Below are positions 28,026-37,684 of a stretch of DNA of 64,000 nucleotides, one piece after another. Under the pieces are notes generated by a model. That model saw only the letters and a program-made list of their open reading frames with translations, did not search any database and had not been told where the DNA came from. Source of the DNA: Candidatus Enterococcus murrayae (GTDB taxonomy: Bacteria; Bacillota; Bacilli; Lactobacillales; Enterococcaceae). Location: assembly GCF_017315985.1 (NCBI RefSeq), contig NZ_JAFLVR010000047.1:28539-92538 (forward strand). Reading direction: 5' to 3'. The number at the start of each line of letters is the position of its first letter. The first letter of the stretch is position 1. The position numbers were made by a program, and so were the translations under genes.

Positions 28026-29135
28026 ATGGAAGAAGAATTATTTTGTATTGGCTGCGGCGCAAAGATTCAAATAGAACATCCTAATGAGTTAGGATATACT
28101 CCGCAATCAGCTTTAGAAAAAGGACTAGCAAGTGGTGAGGTGTATTGTCAGCGCTGTTTTCGCCTTCGCCACTATAATGAAATTCAGGATGTTTCACTAA
28201 CGGATGACGATTTTCTGCATTTGTTGAACGAATTAGGCAAAGCGGATGCCTTGATCGTGAATGTGGTAGACATCTTTGATTTTAATGGTTCGTTGATTCC
28301 TGGATTGCATCGTTTCGTTGGTGATAATCCAGTGCTTTTGGTCGGCAATAAGGTCGATTTGCTGCCTAAGTCGCTAAAAAGGGGCCGCTTAACTCAATGG
28401 ATGCGTGAACGTGCCCATGAAGAGGGGTTACGTCCGGTAGACATCTTATTGACAAGTGCACGTAAGTCTAACGAAATGACTGAGTTATTAGAGAAAATTG
28501 AGGAATATCGTAAAGGGCGCGACGTTTATGTAGTAGGTGTAACTAATGTGGGGAAATCAACACTGATTAATCAAATTATTAAGCAGACTGCTGGCGTCCA
28601 GGACTTGATTACGACTTCGCAGTTCCCTGGGACAACATTAGATAAAATTGAGATTCCGCTAGATGATGGGCACTATCTTTTTGATACACCAGGAATTATC
28701 CATCGTCATCAGATGGCTCATTATCTTGGTAAAAAAGATCTGAAGATTATTGCACCACACAAGGAAATCAAGCCTAAGGTCTATCAATTGAATGCTGGGC
28801 AAACACTGTTTTTAGGCGGATTAGCACGGTTTGACTTTATTCAAGGAGATCGGGCGTCATTTGTTGCATATGTATCGAATGACATTGAGCCCCATCGGAC
28901 TAAATTAGAGAAAGCCGATGCTTTTTATGAGAAGCATGTTGGTGGTTTATTGCAGCCGCCTCGTCCAGATGAAGTTGCTGATTTTCCTGAATTGGTTCGA
29001 TTTGAATTTTCAATCAAAGAAAAAACCGATATTGTTTTTGCTGGATTAGGCTGGGTGACAGTGTCTAAACCAGCAGTAGTTGCTGGTTGGGCGCCAAAGG
29101 GTGTCGATGTATTGACTCGCAAAGCATTGATCTAA
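28026..29135 (+). CDS. yqeH: Ribosome-biogenesis GTPase YqeH
   Basis: 369 residues. An N-terminal zinc finger (CIGCGAKI...CQRCFRLRHY) precedes a circularly permuted GTPase in which G4 NKVD (near residue 109) comes before G1 GVTNVGKST (near residue 172). YqeH acts in 30S subunit assembly in Bacillus. Directly abuts yqeG. Confidence 0.95.
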   Translation: MEEELFCIGCGAKIQIEHPNELGYTPQSALEKGLASGEVYCQRCFRLRHYNEIQDVSLTDDDFLHLLNELGKADALIVNVVDIFDFNGSLIPGLHRFVGDNPVLLVGNKVDLLPKSLKRGRLTQWMRERAHEEGLRPVDILLTSARKSNEMTELLEKIEEYRKGRDVYVVGVTNVGKSTLINQIIKQTAGVQDLITTSQFPGTTLDKIEIPLDDGHYLFDTPGIIHRHQMAHYLGKKDLKIIAPHKEIKPKVYQLNAGQTLFLGGLARFDFIQGDRASFVAYVSNDIEPHRTKLEKADAFYEKHVGGLLQPPRPDEVADFPELVRFEFSIKEKTDIVFAGLGWVTVSKPAVVAGWAPKGVDVLTRKALI

Positions 29136-29165
29136 AAATTTATTTACTGAATAAGGGGATTATTA

Positions 29166-29477
29166 ATGGAATTAAGAGGAAAACAAAAACGTTTCTTACG
29201 CAGTCAAGCCCACCACCTACAACCAATTTTTCAGATTGGTAAAAATGGTGTCAATGACGCAATGGTTGTTCAAATCGCCGAAGCGTTGGAGAAGAGAGAA
29301 TTAATCAAGATTAATTTATTGCAAAATACGGATGAGATGGCTGAAGATGTGGCCCATGTTTTAGAAGAAAAAATTAATTGTAAGATTGTTCAGATTATTG
29401 GTCGCGTATTAGTTTTATATAAAGCTTCAAGCAAAGAGAAGTACCAAAAAATATCAAAGGAAGTTAAAGCCATTTAA
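29166..29477 (+). CDS. yhbY: YhbY family RNA-binding protein (CRM domain)
   Basis: 103 residues. The CRM domain motif GKNGVNDAMVVQIAEALEKRELIKI is present, with a basic N-terminus LRGKQKRFLRSQAHHLQPIFQIG. The family binds pre-50S particles. Cluster member, 30 bp after yqeH. Confidence 0.93.
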   Translation: MELRGKQKRFLRSQAHHLQPIFQIGKNGVNDAMVVQIAEALEKRELIKINLLQNTDEMAEDVAHVLEEKINCKIVQIIGRVLVLYKASSKEKYQKISKEVKAI

Positions 29478-29513
29478 GCTTCAATTTATCTAATAATAGA
29501 GGAGGAATAACCG

Positions 29514-30149
29514 TTGTATCAAGATGTCTTAACAATTCCAAAAGTCAAACCAATGACAGATACCACAGTGCCTAAAAAACAGGTGGGACTGTTAGGGGGG
29601 AATTTTAATCCGATTCATCACGCACATTTAATGATTGCAGAGCAGGTCGGGCAAAAAATGGGATTTGATGAAGTACATCTGTTGCCGAGTTATTTGCCGC
29701 CGCATGTAGATGAAAAGAAGACGATCGATAGTGGGCATCGTTTGGCGATGGTCAAGCTGGCTATTGAAGACAATTCATTTTTGTCAGTTGATACAAGAGA
29801 GTTGGTTCGTAAGGGCAAAAGCTACACAGTTGATACGATGTTAGAGTTAACAGCGGAAAATCCTGATACAGAATACTATTTCATTATCGGGGGAGATGAA
29901 GTGGCGTATCTACCAAAATGGAATCGAATTGATGAATTGGTTCGCATTGTCAATTTTGTTGGTGTGAAGCGAGCAGGCTATGCGCAAGAAAGCCCTTATC
30001 CAATCATATGGGTAGATGTCCCTGAGATTCAGCTGTCGTCTTCCTATATCCGCAATCAGGTCAAACAGGGTTGCTCGATTCGTTACCTTGTACCTGATCG
30101 AGTACGAGAATATATCGCGGAAGAAGGATTGTATCTTGATGAAGTATAG
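29514..30149 (+). CDS. nadD: Nicotinate-nucleotide adenylyltransferase
   Basis: 211 residues with a TTG start behind AGAGGAGGAATAACC. The nucleotidyltransferase motif is GGNFNPIHHAHL and the second is LSSSYIRNQ. It makes nicotinic acid adenine dinucleotide in NAD synthesis. It overlaps yqeK by 11 bp. Confidence 0.96.
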   Translation: MYQDVLTIPKVKPMTDTTVPKKQVGLLGGNFNPIHHAHLMIAEQVGQKMGFDEVHLLPSYLPPHVDEKKTIDSGHRLAMVKLAIEDNSFLSVDTRELVRKGKSYTVDTMLELTAENPDTEYYFIIGGDEVAYLPKWNRIDELVRIVNFVGVKRAGYAQESPYPIIWVDVPEIQLSSSYIRNQVKQGCSIRYLVPDRVREYIAEEGLYLDEV

Positions 30150-30735
30150 TAGCAGATATACAGAAATGGATCGTGAAGCACTGATGCAAGCTGTGCAGAT
30201 GCGAATGAGCGAACGACGTTTCAAGCACGTTTTAGGTGTTGAAGAAACAGCGATAGCACTGGCAGAACGCTTTGGGGAGTCGCCAGAAAAAGCGAGTATT
30301 GCTGCTTTAACGCATGACTATGCGAAGGAACGCTCTGATGAGGAGTTTCAATTGGCGATCGAACGAGGCAGCTATGAAAATAAAGCCGAATTATTGAAAT
30401 ATGGGAATGCGATTTGGCATGGGCTTGTTGGTGCAGATTTTGTTGCTCGTGAGTTGGGGATTACTGAAGCGGAAATTCTGGATGCTATTCGACTTCATAC
30501 CACTGGAGCCGCTGAAATGACTTTGTTGGATAAGATTATTTACGTGGCAGATTATATCGAACCTGGAAGAAAGTTTCCTGGTGTAGAAGATGCTCGAGTC
30601 ATTGCTTTTAGTGATTTGGATCAAGCTGTAGCTTTTGAAACTAAGCATACGCTATCTCATTTAATTGAGGAAGAAGATCCAGTCTATCCCAAAACGCTTG
30701 AAACTTATAACCGTTGGGTTGCCGGGATCCAATAG
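30139..30735 (+). CDS. yqeK: YqeK, HD-domain Ap4A hydrolase
   Basis: 198 residues from the ATG at 30139 inside the end of nadD; the open frame continues upstream but overlaps nadD fully and lacks a better start. HD-domain residues are H (RFKHVLGVE), HD (LTHDYAKE), H (IWHGLVG) and the later D (KIIYVADYIEPGR). The YqeK family cleaves diadenosine tetraphosphate symmetrically to two ADP. Confidence 0.92.
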   Translation: MKYSSRYTEMDREALMQAVQMRMSERRFKHVLGVEETAIALAERFGESPEKASIAALTHDYAKERSDEEFQLAIERGSYENKAELLKYGNAIWHGLVGADFVARELGITEAEILDAIRLHTTGAAEMTLLDKIIYVADYIEPGRKFPGVEDARVIAFSDLDQAVAFETKHTLSHLIEEEDPVYPKTLETYNRWVAGIQ

Positions 30736-30839
30736 TTTAGTCAGCTTGTTCTCAACAAAATTTTTTAAGAAAGCAAAGAATAAATTGTTTAAGTTATTTA
30801 GATAAATGGATATGGTATGAAATAAGGAGGAGAATTATC

Positions 30840-31193
30840 ATAGATAGTAAAAATATGTTAGAAATCGCTGTGAAGGCAGCTGATTCGAAACGCGCGGTTG
30901 ATATCGTTGCATTAAATGTATCGCAGGTCTCATTATTAGCGGATTATTTCATGATTTGTTCCGCTAACTCTGATCGTCAAATCAATGCGATCGTGGATGA
31001 GATTATTGATAAAGAGGAAGAAGCACAGGTTAAAGTTAAACGTGTTGAAGGAAAAGATGGCGGGAAATGGGTTTTAATCGACTTGGGAGATTTGATCGTA
31101 CACGTCTTTAGTACTTCAGAACGTGAATTTTACAATCTAGAAAAATTATGGTCGGATGCACCGTTAGAAAATATTGAGGCTTGGTTGGACTGA
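30840..31193 (+). CDS. rsfS: Ribosomal silencing factor RsfS, probable AUA start
   Basis: 117 residues if initiated at ATA (30840), 112 if from the first ATG (30855). The only good ribosome binding site, AAGGAGG at 30824-30830, is 9 nt from the ATA but 24 nt from the ATG. Starting at ATA gives (M)DSKNMLEIAVKAADSKRA, which aligns in length with B. subtilis YqeL (MNERSLLEAAVKAADDKRA). The domain is DUF143/RsfS with LLADYFMICSANSDRQI. It binds L14 on the large subunit and blocks subunit joining on starvation. Its stop overlaps yqeM (TGATG). Confidence 0.9.
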   Translation: MDSKNMLEIAVKAADSKRAVDIVALNVSQVSLLADYFMICSANSDRQINAIVDEIIDKEEEAQVKVKRVEGKDGGKWVLIDLGDLIVHVFSTSEREFYNLEKLWSDAPLENIEAWLD

Positions 31194-31918
31194 TGGCATA
31201 TGAGACCTTTGCGTTTGTTTATGATGAGGTAATGGATGAGTCTTTGTATCAGCAATGGCTGGATTTTTCATTGCGTCATTTGCCAAAGGCGACCAACCAG
31301 ATTTTGGAACTAGCCTGTGGAACTGGTGCGCTAGCAGTGGAATTTGCTAAAAACGGTTTTGAAGTGACAGGTTTGGATCTATCTGAAGAGATGTTGACAT
31401 TGGCCAGTGATCGTGCGTTTCAAGAAGACGTCTCTGTTAACTGGATTGCTGGAGATATGCTTGATTTAACAGATATAGGAAACTATCAGGCAGTGACATG
31501 TTTTTCTGACTCGTTGTGCTATATGCAAGACGCTACACAGGTTCAACAAGTATTTGAAGGTGTTTATCAGCTGTTAGAGGAATCAGGAATATTCATTTTT
31601 GATGTTCATTCGATTTATCAAATAGATGAAGTCTTTCCCGAGTATAGTTTTCACGATCAAACAGAAGATTTTGCTTTTCTTTGGGATAGTTATTCTGGTG
31701 ATTCAGTGCACAGTATCGAACACTTTTTGACCTTTTTTGTAAAGCAAGGGGAAAAGTTCGAGCGATTTGATGAACTGCATAGGGAACGTACCTATCCTTT
31801 AGAACAGTATCAGGAAATGCTAACTGTGGCAGGCTTCAAAGTTGCAGTTTTTGCGGACTTTACTGACGAGGCTCCAAATGAAGCAAGTAAGCGCTGGTTT
31901 TTTGTTTGTCAGAAATAG
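31193..31918 (+). CDS. yqeM: Class I SAM-dependent methyltransferase (YqeM)
   Basis: 241 residues from the ATG at 31193, which overlaps the rsfS stop; four extra codons upstream lie inside rsfS. SAM-binding motif I is ILELACGTGALAVEFA and the acidic strand end is VTGLDLSEEM. Position after rsfS is conserved in Firmicutes. The substrate is unknown. Confidence 0.9.
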   Translation: MAYETFAFVYDEVMDESLYQQWLDFSLRHLPKATNQILELACGTGALAVEFAKNGFEVTGLDLSEEMLTLASDRAFQEDVSVNWIAGDMLDLTDIGNYQAVTCFSDSLCYMQDATQVQQVFEGVYQLLEESGIFIFDVHSIYQIDEVFPEYSFHDQTEDFAFLWDSYSGDSVHSIEHFLTFFVKQGEKFERFDELHRERTYPLEQYQEMLTVAGFKVAVFADFTDEAPNEASKRWFFVCQK

Positions 31919-31942
31919 CCGAGAGTAATCTCGGTTTTTTTG
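31918..31942 (+). terminator. Terminator of the yqeG-yqeM cluster
   Basis: Stem CCGAGA / TCTCGG with GTAA loop and seven T, starting at the yqeM stop. tmcAL begins 22 bp after it, so some read-through is possible. Confidence 0.8.
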
Positions 31943-31963
31943 TTATTGGAAAGGGGTAGCGAA

Positions 31964-33103
31964 ATGCGAAGTTGCGGAATAGTTGTAGAATATAATCCAT
32001 TTCATAATGGTCATCGATATCATGTAAAAAAAGCTCGGGAATTGAGCAACGCGGATGTTATTGTTGCTGTTATGAGCGGGAATTTTCTTCAGCGTGGGGA
32101 ACCGGCGATTATTGATAAATGGTCACGAACTAATGCAGCATTGCAAAATGGTGTTGATTTGGTCGTTGAACTGCCCTTTTCTTGGGCTGTTCAATCTGCA
32201 GACTATTTTGCTAAGGGCAGTGTTAAGCTATTACACGCATTGGGTTGTGATGCGCTGTGCTTTGGCACAGATGGTGCTTCCAAATTTGATTATGCGGATT
32301 ATGGACGTTTTTTTCTTGAAAATGAGGCGGCGATTAATCGATTATTTCACGAACTGCCAATAGGTTGGAGTTATCCCGAAAAAATGGCTGAAGTTGTTTC
32401 GCAACTCTATCCAAAGGCGCAGGATTTTCCGCCAAATCATATTTTAGGTTTAAGTTATGCGAAGGAAAATGCATTGTATAGCCATCCGATGGAAATTTTT
32501 CCGTTGCCAAGAAAAGATCAGGGGTATCATGATGAGCTATTAGTCGCGGATCAGTTTGCTAGTGCAACTGGGATTCGACAGGCAGTTTTTTCGAATGAAG
32601 ATGTTTCCGCCTATGTTCCAATGGAAACATTGAAGGACCTAAAAGAAACTCAAATTTCATGGGCAGATTTTTGGCCATTTTTAAATTATCAATTGCGCGC
32701 CGACTCTTTGGCAAGCCTTCGAAAGATTTATCAAATGAAGGAAGGATTGGAATATCGCTTAATTGAACAAAAAGCAGATAGTTTTTTTGATTATTTACAA
32801 CTGGTCGGTACTAAACGTTATACTCAGCCGCGCATTCAACGTCTCTTGACCTATATTTTACTTCAGGTTAAAGAGTCAGAAATAAAGGCGGAGCAGGAAA
32901 ATTCAATGCTGCATATTTTAGGCTTTTCTGAAAAGGGACAAGCATACTTAAATAAAAAGAAAAAACAATTTACTTTACCAGTTGCAGCAAAAATTGGACA
33001 ACAAGAAAAAGAGAATCATTTTTTGACCTATCGCGCTGATCAGATTTATCAGTTGATCCATTCGCAAGAACAAACAATTGGTCGATTTCCTATTCGAGTA
33101 TAA
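31964..33103 (+). CDS. tmcAL: tRNA(Met) cytidine acetate ligase (TmcAL/YlbM)
   Basis: 379 residues from the ATG at 31964 (AAAGGGG at good distance; upstream TTG rejected). The nucleotidyltransferase-like start is CGIVVEYNPFHNGHRYH, followed by MSGNFLQRGEPAI. The family makes N4-acetylcytidine at C34 of elongator tRNA-Met using acetate and ATP. No partner gene is needed. Confidence 0.93.
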   Translation: MRSCGIVVEYNPFHNGHRYHVKKARELSNADVIVAVMSGNFLQRGEPAIIDKWSRTNAALQNGVDLVVELPFSWAVQSADYFAKGSVKLLHALGCDALCFGTDGASKFDYADYGRFFLENEAAINRLFHELPIGWSYPEKMAEVVSQLYPKAQDFPPNHILGLSYAKENALYSHPMEIFPLPRKDQGYHDELLVADQFASATGIRQAVFSNEDVSAYVPMETLKDLKETQISWADFWPFLNYQLRADSLASLRKIYQMKEGLEYRLIEQKADSFFDYLQLVGTKRYTQPRIQRLLTYILLQVKESEIKAEQENSMLHILGFSEKGQAYLNKKKKQFTLPVAAKIGQQEKENHFLTYRADQIYQLIHSQEQTIGRFPIRV

Positions 33104-33110
33104 AAAATAC

Positions 33111-33139
33111 TTTCCAAAGTCTGAGTCAGTCGTTATAAT
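33111..33139 (+). promoter_or_regulatory. Promoter of the YebC-family gene
   Basis: TTTCCA, 17 nt, TATAAT, 37 bp before the start codon. Confidence 0.6.
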
Positions 33140-33175
33140 GGGAAAGTATGAAAATAACGAAAGAGAAGTGAAAAT

Positions 33176-33895
33176 ATGGGACGTAAATGGGCGAATATCG
33201 TAGCTAAGAAGACTGCGAAAGATGCAAACAACAGTAAAATTTACGCTAAATTTGGAATTGAGATTTATGCGGCAGCAAAATCAGGTGAACCTGATCCTCA
33301 TGCCAATCAAAAATTACGTTTTGTTATTGAACGTGCTAAAACCTACAATGTTCCCAAACACATTATTGATCGAGCAATTGAAAAGGCTAAAGGTTCTGGG
33401 GACGAAACCTTCCAAGAATTGCGTTATGAAGGTTTTGGACCAAATGGCTCAATGGTAATTGTTGATGCCTTAACAAATAATGTGAATCGGACAGCATCAG
33501 ATGTTCGTGCGGCTTTTGGTAAAAATGGAGGAAACATGGGTGTTTCCGGCGCAGTTGCTTATATGTTTGACAATACTGCATTATTTGGTTTTGCAGGAGA
33601 AGACGCGGACGAGGTCTTAGAGTATTTAATGGATAAGGATATTGATGTTCGTGATGTTGTGGATGAGGATGGACAAATTATTGTTTATGGAGAACCAGAA
33701 GACTTTAATGCAATTCAAGAAGCTTTGAAAGAAAAAGGGATCTCTGAATTCTCAGTTGCAGAAATGCAAATGATTCCTCAAAATGAAGTGATTTTAACTG
33801 GAGACGATCTAGAAAAGTTTGAGAAAATGATTGATGTATTGGATGAACTAGAAGATGTTCAACAAGTTTATCATAATGTTGAACTAGAGGATTAA
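33176..33895 (+). CDS. YebC/PmpR family protein
   Basis: 239 residues. [27 protein letters not shown] is the conserved family opening (the [12 protein letters not shown] variant of the YeeN/YebC branch). Family members are annotated as transcription regulators, and some act in translation of proline-rich stretches. Which role applies here cannot be told. Monocistronic. Confidence 0.92.
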   Translation: MGRKWANIVAKKTAKDANNSKIYAKFGIEIYAAAKSGEPDPHANQKLRFVIERAKTYNVPKHIIDRAIEKAKGSGDETFQELRYEGFGPNGSMVIVDALTNNVNRTASDVRAAFGKNGGNMGVSGAVAYMFDNTALFGFAGEDADEVLEYLMDKDIDVRDVVDEDGQIIVYGEPEDFNAIQEALKEKGISEFSVAEMQMIPQNEVILTGDDLEKFEKMIDVLDELEDVQQVYHNVELED

Positions 33896-33905
33896 TCTAT
33901 TTAAG

Positions 33906-33948
33906 AATAGCCGCCCAAAACCTTTTAGGTTTGGACGGCTATTTTTGT
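33906..33948 (+). terminator. Terminator after the YebC-family gene
   Basis: Long interrupted stem (AATAGCCG / CGGCTATT outer, CCAAA / TTTGG inner) followed by T-rich sequence. It lies between convergent genes and may also stop helD transcripts. Confidence 0.82.
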
Positions 33949-33973
33949 TTTTGACTAATAGTTTTACCAGAGC

Positions 33974-36256
33974 CTATTTCAATGATTCCTGAACATAGAG
34001 ATTTTCTGGTATCATTTCCAATAATGGACTTTTTTCGCCAATGACTAAGAGATTCAACTCATGCATAGCTCGAGTACAAACCGTGTAAAGAATCAGTTTG
34101 TCCTGGTCCGTGTGATAATTCTCAGGTGAGATGTTCCAAGCAAAGACGCGATCAAACTCTAATCCTTTTGCCAAGTAAGTAGGGATAATGATCAGACTTT
34201 TTTTCATAAAGTCCTCTTCATCAGTCAGTAATTGCACTTGATTTCTTTGCTCAGGTGCTAATTGAGCGTAAAGTGCCTGACATTCTTCTACTGTTTTTGC
34301 GATAATCGCTGTCCGCCAGTATTTTGCCATTTCTGCTGTTGCTTCAATTTGATGAATTAATCCATCAATCATTTGCCGTGTTTCATTTGAGTAATAAACT
34401 TTTGGTAAATCACCAACACGGGCAGTAAGTTCAACGCGATTTTCCTGCGTAAGAAATTGATTGGCAAAGTGAGTGATTTCTTCAGTCGAACGATAACTGG
34501 TAGTCAGTTCGAAATGGGTCAATGACTGGTCAGGGAAAATCTCTTCTAAAGAATGAACCATACTTTCATTACCAAAAACTTTTTGATTCAAGTCACCACA
34601 CAAAGTATATGTTGCTTTCGGATATAAATGACGCAACAAAGCAACTTGTGCTGGAGAAAAATCCTGCATCTCATCGATAAAAATGAAACGAGCTTTTTGA
34701 TTCACATCGAATGGATGAATGGATTTCATTAAAAGAAACATCAAAGTCCCGTCCTCTAAACTGATATCTTTCCGTTTAAAATCGGTTCGTAATGCTTCAA
34801 GCATCGAGCGCCAATTTTCCTCTGTTAATTGGTAGTGCTTTAATAAATGGTTTGATAGATTCTGTAAAAAATGGAGATACTGTTTTGCGTAGTTAATGAA
34901 ACCAAACCGATTGATTTGTCTGCGAATAGGACGCAATTTTTTGCGTACGACTTTTTGAGCTATCTGACGACGTAAACGACGTTCAGCCTTTTCAGAGTCT
35001 TCCATATCGGGATTATTGACAAATACAGCTTCAACTAGTTCATCAGCAGCTTTTTTTGCCCAATCCTTTTTCATTTCATCTTTTTCTAAGCCAGCTAATT
35101 TTTTTAACAGTTTTGTTTGCAGCAGCTGCATACGTTGGTACATTGGTAATTCTGGATTGGCTTCTTGGTACCAATTGCGAATTTGTTTTTTTGAGATTAA
35201 AATATCTTGTTTTAACTTAAGATCGCGAAACAATGGACCCAAATCCGCGATCCGCTCAACATACTTATAGAGCTCTTGAACGATCGCATAGCTGCTTTTT
35301 ACGCGTAATACTCGGTCATCTTGCCCTGAAAGAAAAACCTCTTCATGACTTTCTTCAGTATGAATGTGATAAGTAGGTAATAAGGCACTCAAAAAGGTTT
35401 TAAATGTTTCCGTAGGGATGCCGCTTTCACCAAGTGAAGGCAATACGGTCGAAATATAGTCTGAAAAAATATGATTAGGCGAGAATAGTAAAACTTGTTC
35501 ATTATCTAACCATTTACGATTATGGTAAAGTAGATAAGCAACACGCTGCAGCAGTGCAGAAGTTTTTCCGCTACCTGCAATTCCTTCCACTACTAAAACT
35601 TTGCTCTTCGTATCGCGAATAATCTCATTTTGTGAACGTTGGATCGTTGCTACGATATTCTTCATGTGATTGGATGAGGCTTCGTCTAAAATTTCTAGTA
35701 GAAAATCATCATTTATTGCCTCTGACGTATCAACCATCGACAATATTTGTCCTTCACGGATTTTAAATTGACGCTTCAGCAACAACTCGATTGGAATAAT
35801 AGCATCATGAGCCTCATACTGTGTGTTTCCTAAAGTTCCTTCATAGTAAAGATTAGCGATTGGTGCCCGCCAGTCAATGACAACTGTTTCTTCCTGTGTA
35901 TCCCGTAGAGAAGCGATGCCTAGGTAAAGAGTCTCAGCTTCTTGATCCTCTTTAAAATCAATCCGTGCAAAATAAGGATTTTCACCCATCAATTTCAAAA
36001 CTCTTTGACGCTTTTCTTGTGAAGCATAGGTTTGGTAGCGTAAAAGCAATTCGGCTTCGTGTTGTCGCGTATCTGCCATTGTGTCGGCCAATGCTTCGAA
36101 GGAACCACCTTGAATTTTTTGTCCAGCATTTTCTAACATATCTGTATCAAATTTTGATTTTGTTTCTTTTTTTTGGCTATCTAAAAATGCGATCTCTTGT
36201 TGGATCAAAGCGCTTGTCTGCTGGACGTGCTCTTGTTCGTACTCTCTTGCATTCAT
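33974..36256 (-). CDS. helD: RNA polymerase recycling motor HelD (UvrD-like helicase)
   Basis: 760 residues. A long coiled N-terminal arm (about 1-60) precedes the helicase core. The P-loop is GIAGSGKTSALLQRVAYLLY, Walker B is IFIDEMQDFSPAQ, and the motif III/IV region includes GDLNQKVFG and TTSYRSTEEI. This composition matches Gram-positive HelD, which removes stalled RNA polymerase from DNA. AAAGGGGG precedes the ATG. It has its own transcription unit. Confidence 0.93.
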   Translation of the reverse strand: MNAREYEQEHVQQTSALIQQEIAFLDSQKKETKSKFDTDMLENAGQKIQGGSFEALADTMADTRQHEAELLLRYQTYASQEKRQRVLKLMGENPYFARIDFKEDQEAETLYLGIASLRDTQEETVVIDWRAPIANLYYEGTLGNTQYEAHDAIIPIELLLKRQFKIREGQILSMVDTSEAINDDFLLEILDEASSNHMKNIVATIQRSQNEIIRDTKSKVLVVEGIAGSGKTSALLQRVAYLLYHNRKWLDNEQVLLFSPNHIFSDYISTVLPSLGESGIPTETFKTFLSALLPTYHIHTEESHEEVFLSGQDDRVLRVKSSYAIVQELYKYVERIADLGPLFRDLKLKQDILISKKQIRNWYQEANPELPMYQRMQLLQTKLLKKLAGLEKDEMKKDWAKKAADELVEAVFVNNPDMEDSEKAERRLRRQIAQKVVRKKLRPIRRQINRFGFINYAKQYLHFLQNLSNHLLKHYQLTEENWRSMLEALRTDFKRKDISLEDGTLMFLLMKSIHPFDVNQKARFIFIDEMQDFSPAQVALLRHLYPKATYTLCGDLNQKVFGNESMVHSLEEIFPDQSLTHFELTTSYRSTEEITHFANQFLTQENRVELTARVGDLPKVYYSNETRQMIDGLIHQIEATAEMAKYWRTAIIAKTVEECQALYAQLAPEQRNQVQLLTDEEDFMKKSLIIIPTYLAKGLEFDRVFAWNISPENYHTDQDKLILYTVCTRAMHELNLLVIGEKSPLLEMIPENLYVQESLK

Positions 36257-36335
36257 TGAGCAATCCCCCTTTGTTTTTCCTTCAACTGTTTATAACAGCA
36301 TAATAGTATAGCACATAAGAGCGAGGAGAAGCAAA

Positions 36336-36396
36336 AAGCTGATTTCAACAAAAACAGAGATAGAAAATCTATCTCCATTTTTGTTGAAATCAGCTT
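36336..36396 (-). terminator. 61-nt hairpin ending the VOC operon
   Basis: Near-perfect inverted repeat: arms AAGCTGATTTCAACAAAAA and its complement, inner stem AGATAGA / TCTATCT. It overlaps the stop codon of the first VOC gene and precedes the helD promoter region. Confidence 0.82.
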
Positions 36397-37256
36397 AATC
36401 CATCATGTGCTCGTTGAATTTGAGCGAGATCAATTTTTTTCATTTTATACATTTCTTGAGTTGCGCGTCGCGCCTTTTGAGAATCTGGATCATTGGTCCA
36501 TTCCAGCAGCTTATCATTGACCGTTTGCCAATAAACACCGTAACGATCTTCCATCCAGCCACAAGGCCATTCCTTGCCGTCAGTAGTGAGTGCCTCCCAA
36601 GCATGGTCAATATCTGCTTGATCCTTAAAATAAAAGTAAAAAGAGTTGGCCATGGAAAAATCAAAATCGTGTTTCTCTGGACTATCCATGATAATCAGGT
36701 CCTGCCCCCGAAGCTGAAAACCAGAAGCGCGGAGCCGCTCTTCTTTTCCTTTAATTATAAATGTTTGTTTCCCACCGAAAACCTTAATCCATTCATCGAC
36801 TGCGGCTTGAGCCAGACCGTAATTTTCATTAGCAAACATGATGCATGGAATAATTGTTTGCAGGCTATCGCCTAAGCGAACTTGCCATGAAAAGCCATAA
36901 CGATCATTTGTCCAACCAAATTTTCCGAGTTCTGGATAAGTTGTTAAGGGCATCAAAGTTTGTCCATTTTGATTCAATCGTTCCCAAACGCTATTCAATT
37001 GCTTTTCATTCTCACAATTGACAACATAAGAAACAGCGGGAGTTGGTTTGAAATCGGCACCACCATTTAATAAGAGGAATTCGCACCCAGCTAGTTCTAA
37101 CCCAATCGTTAATAGATCCCCGATTTTTCCATGTTCATCAGTAATAAAATGCGTTTCTTTCAATTTCTTACTATCTTCAAATGTATTTAAATAGAAGTCG
37201 GCTGCTTCAGCTAAGTGATTATCAAACCAAAGGCAGCAGCCAAATTGCTGTTCCAT
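36390..37256 (-). CDS. Two-domain VOC / PhnB-like protein
   Basis: 288 residues made of two tandem glyoxalase-fold (3-dmu-9_3-mt type) domains. The first opens FGCCLWFDNHLAEAADFYLNTF and the second ITPCIMF-like at about residue 135 (TIIPCIMFANENYGLAQAAVDEWIKVFGG). Each ends in a tryptophan-containing strand (RYGFSWQV and RYGVYWQT). No enzymatic function can be assigned. GGGAGG precedes the ATG; cotranscribed with the neighbouring VOC gene. Confidence 0.85.
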   Translation of the reverse strand: MEQQFGCCLWFDNHLAEAADFYLNTFEDSKKLKETHFITDEHGKIGDLLTIGLELAGCEFLLLNGGADFKPTPAVSYVVNCENEKQLNSVWERLNQNGQTLMPLTTYPELGKFGWTNDRYGFSWQVRLGDSLQTIIPCIMFANENYGLAQAAVDEWIKVFGGKQTFIIKGKEERLRASGFQLRGQDLIIMDSPEKHDFDFSMANSFYFYFKDQADIDHAWEALTTDGKEWPCGWMEDRYGVYWQTVNDKLLEWTNDPDSQKARRATQEMYKMKKIDLAQIQRAHDGLS

Positions 37257-37273
37257 GAAATTTCATCCTCCCT

Positions 37274-37684
37274 TCAGTAAAGATTGATATGCCAATTTAC
37301 TCCGTACGGGTCTTTGACCATTCCATACAGTTCTGCCCAGAATGTTTTTTCAAGCGGAAGCAAAACAGCTCCCTTTTCTGCTAATAGTTGGAAAACTTCT
37401 GATGCTTCTTCAACTGTCGCGGCATTGAAAACTAAAGCAACGTTATTTCCAACAATTAATGGAGGAGCCATACCTTCAGGGCTGTCAGAGACCATGACGT
37501 TTGTATCGTTGATTTTCAGATTAGCGTTCATTACTAAATCCTTCATGCTTTCATCAACAGGATGGTTGTCGTCATGCGGCATGTCTCCAAAAGTCATAAT
37601 TTTTGCAGGCTCTGTTTTGAATACTTTCTCGTAAAAGGCGATTGCTTCTGCAGCTTGGTTTTTAAAATGCAAATAGATATCCAT
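37274..37684 (-). CDS. Single-domain VOC / PhnB-like protein
   Basis: 136 residues from the ATG at 37684 (TTGGAGGAA precedes it; the longer open frame covers the leader). The VOC fold includes MDIYLHFKNQAAEAIAFYEKVFKTEPAKIM and an ending PYGVNWHINLY. It resembles PhnB-like proteins and antibiotic-resistance-type VOC folds but no function is assignable. Upstream gene of a two-VOC operon. Confidence 0.85.
   Translation of the reverse strand: MDIYLHFKNQAAEAIAFYEKVFKTEPAKIMTFGDMPHDDNHPVDESMKDLVMNANLKINDTNVMVSDSPEGMAPPLIVGNNVALVFNAATVEEASEVFQLLAEKGAVLLPLEKTFWAELYGMVKDPYGVNWHINLY

Noticed and set aside
30016..30138. Extended N-terminus of yqeK
   Set aside because: It would overlap nadD by 134 bp; the ATG at 30139 gives the family-typical N-terminus.
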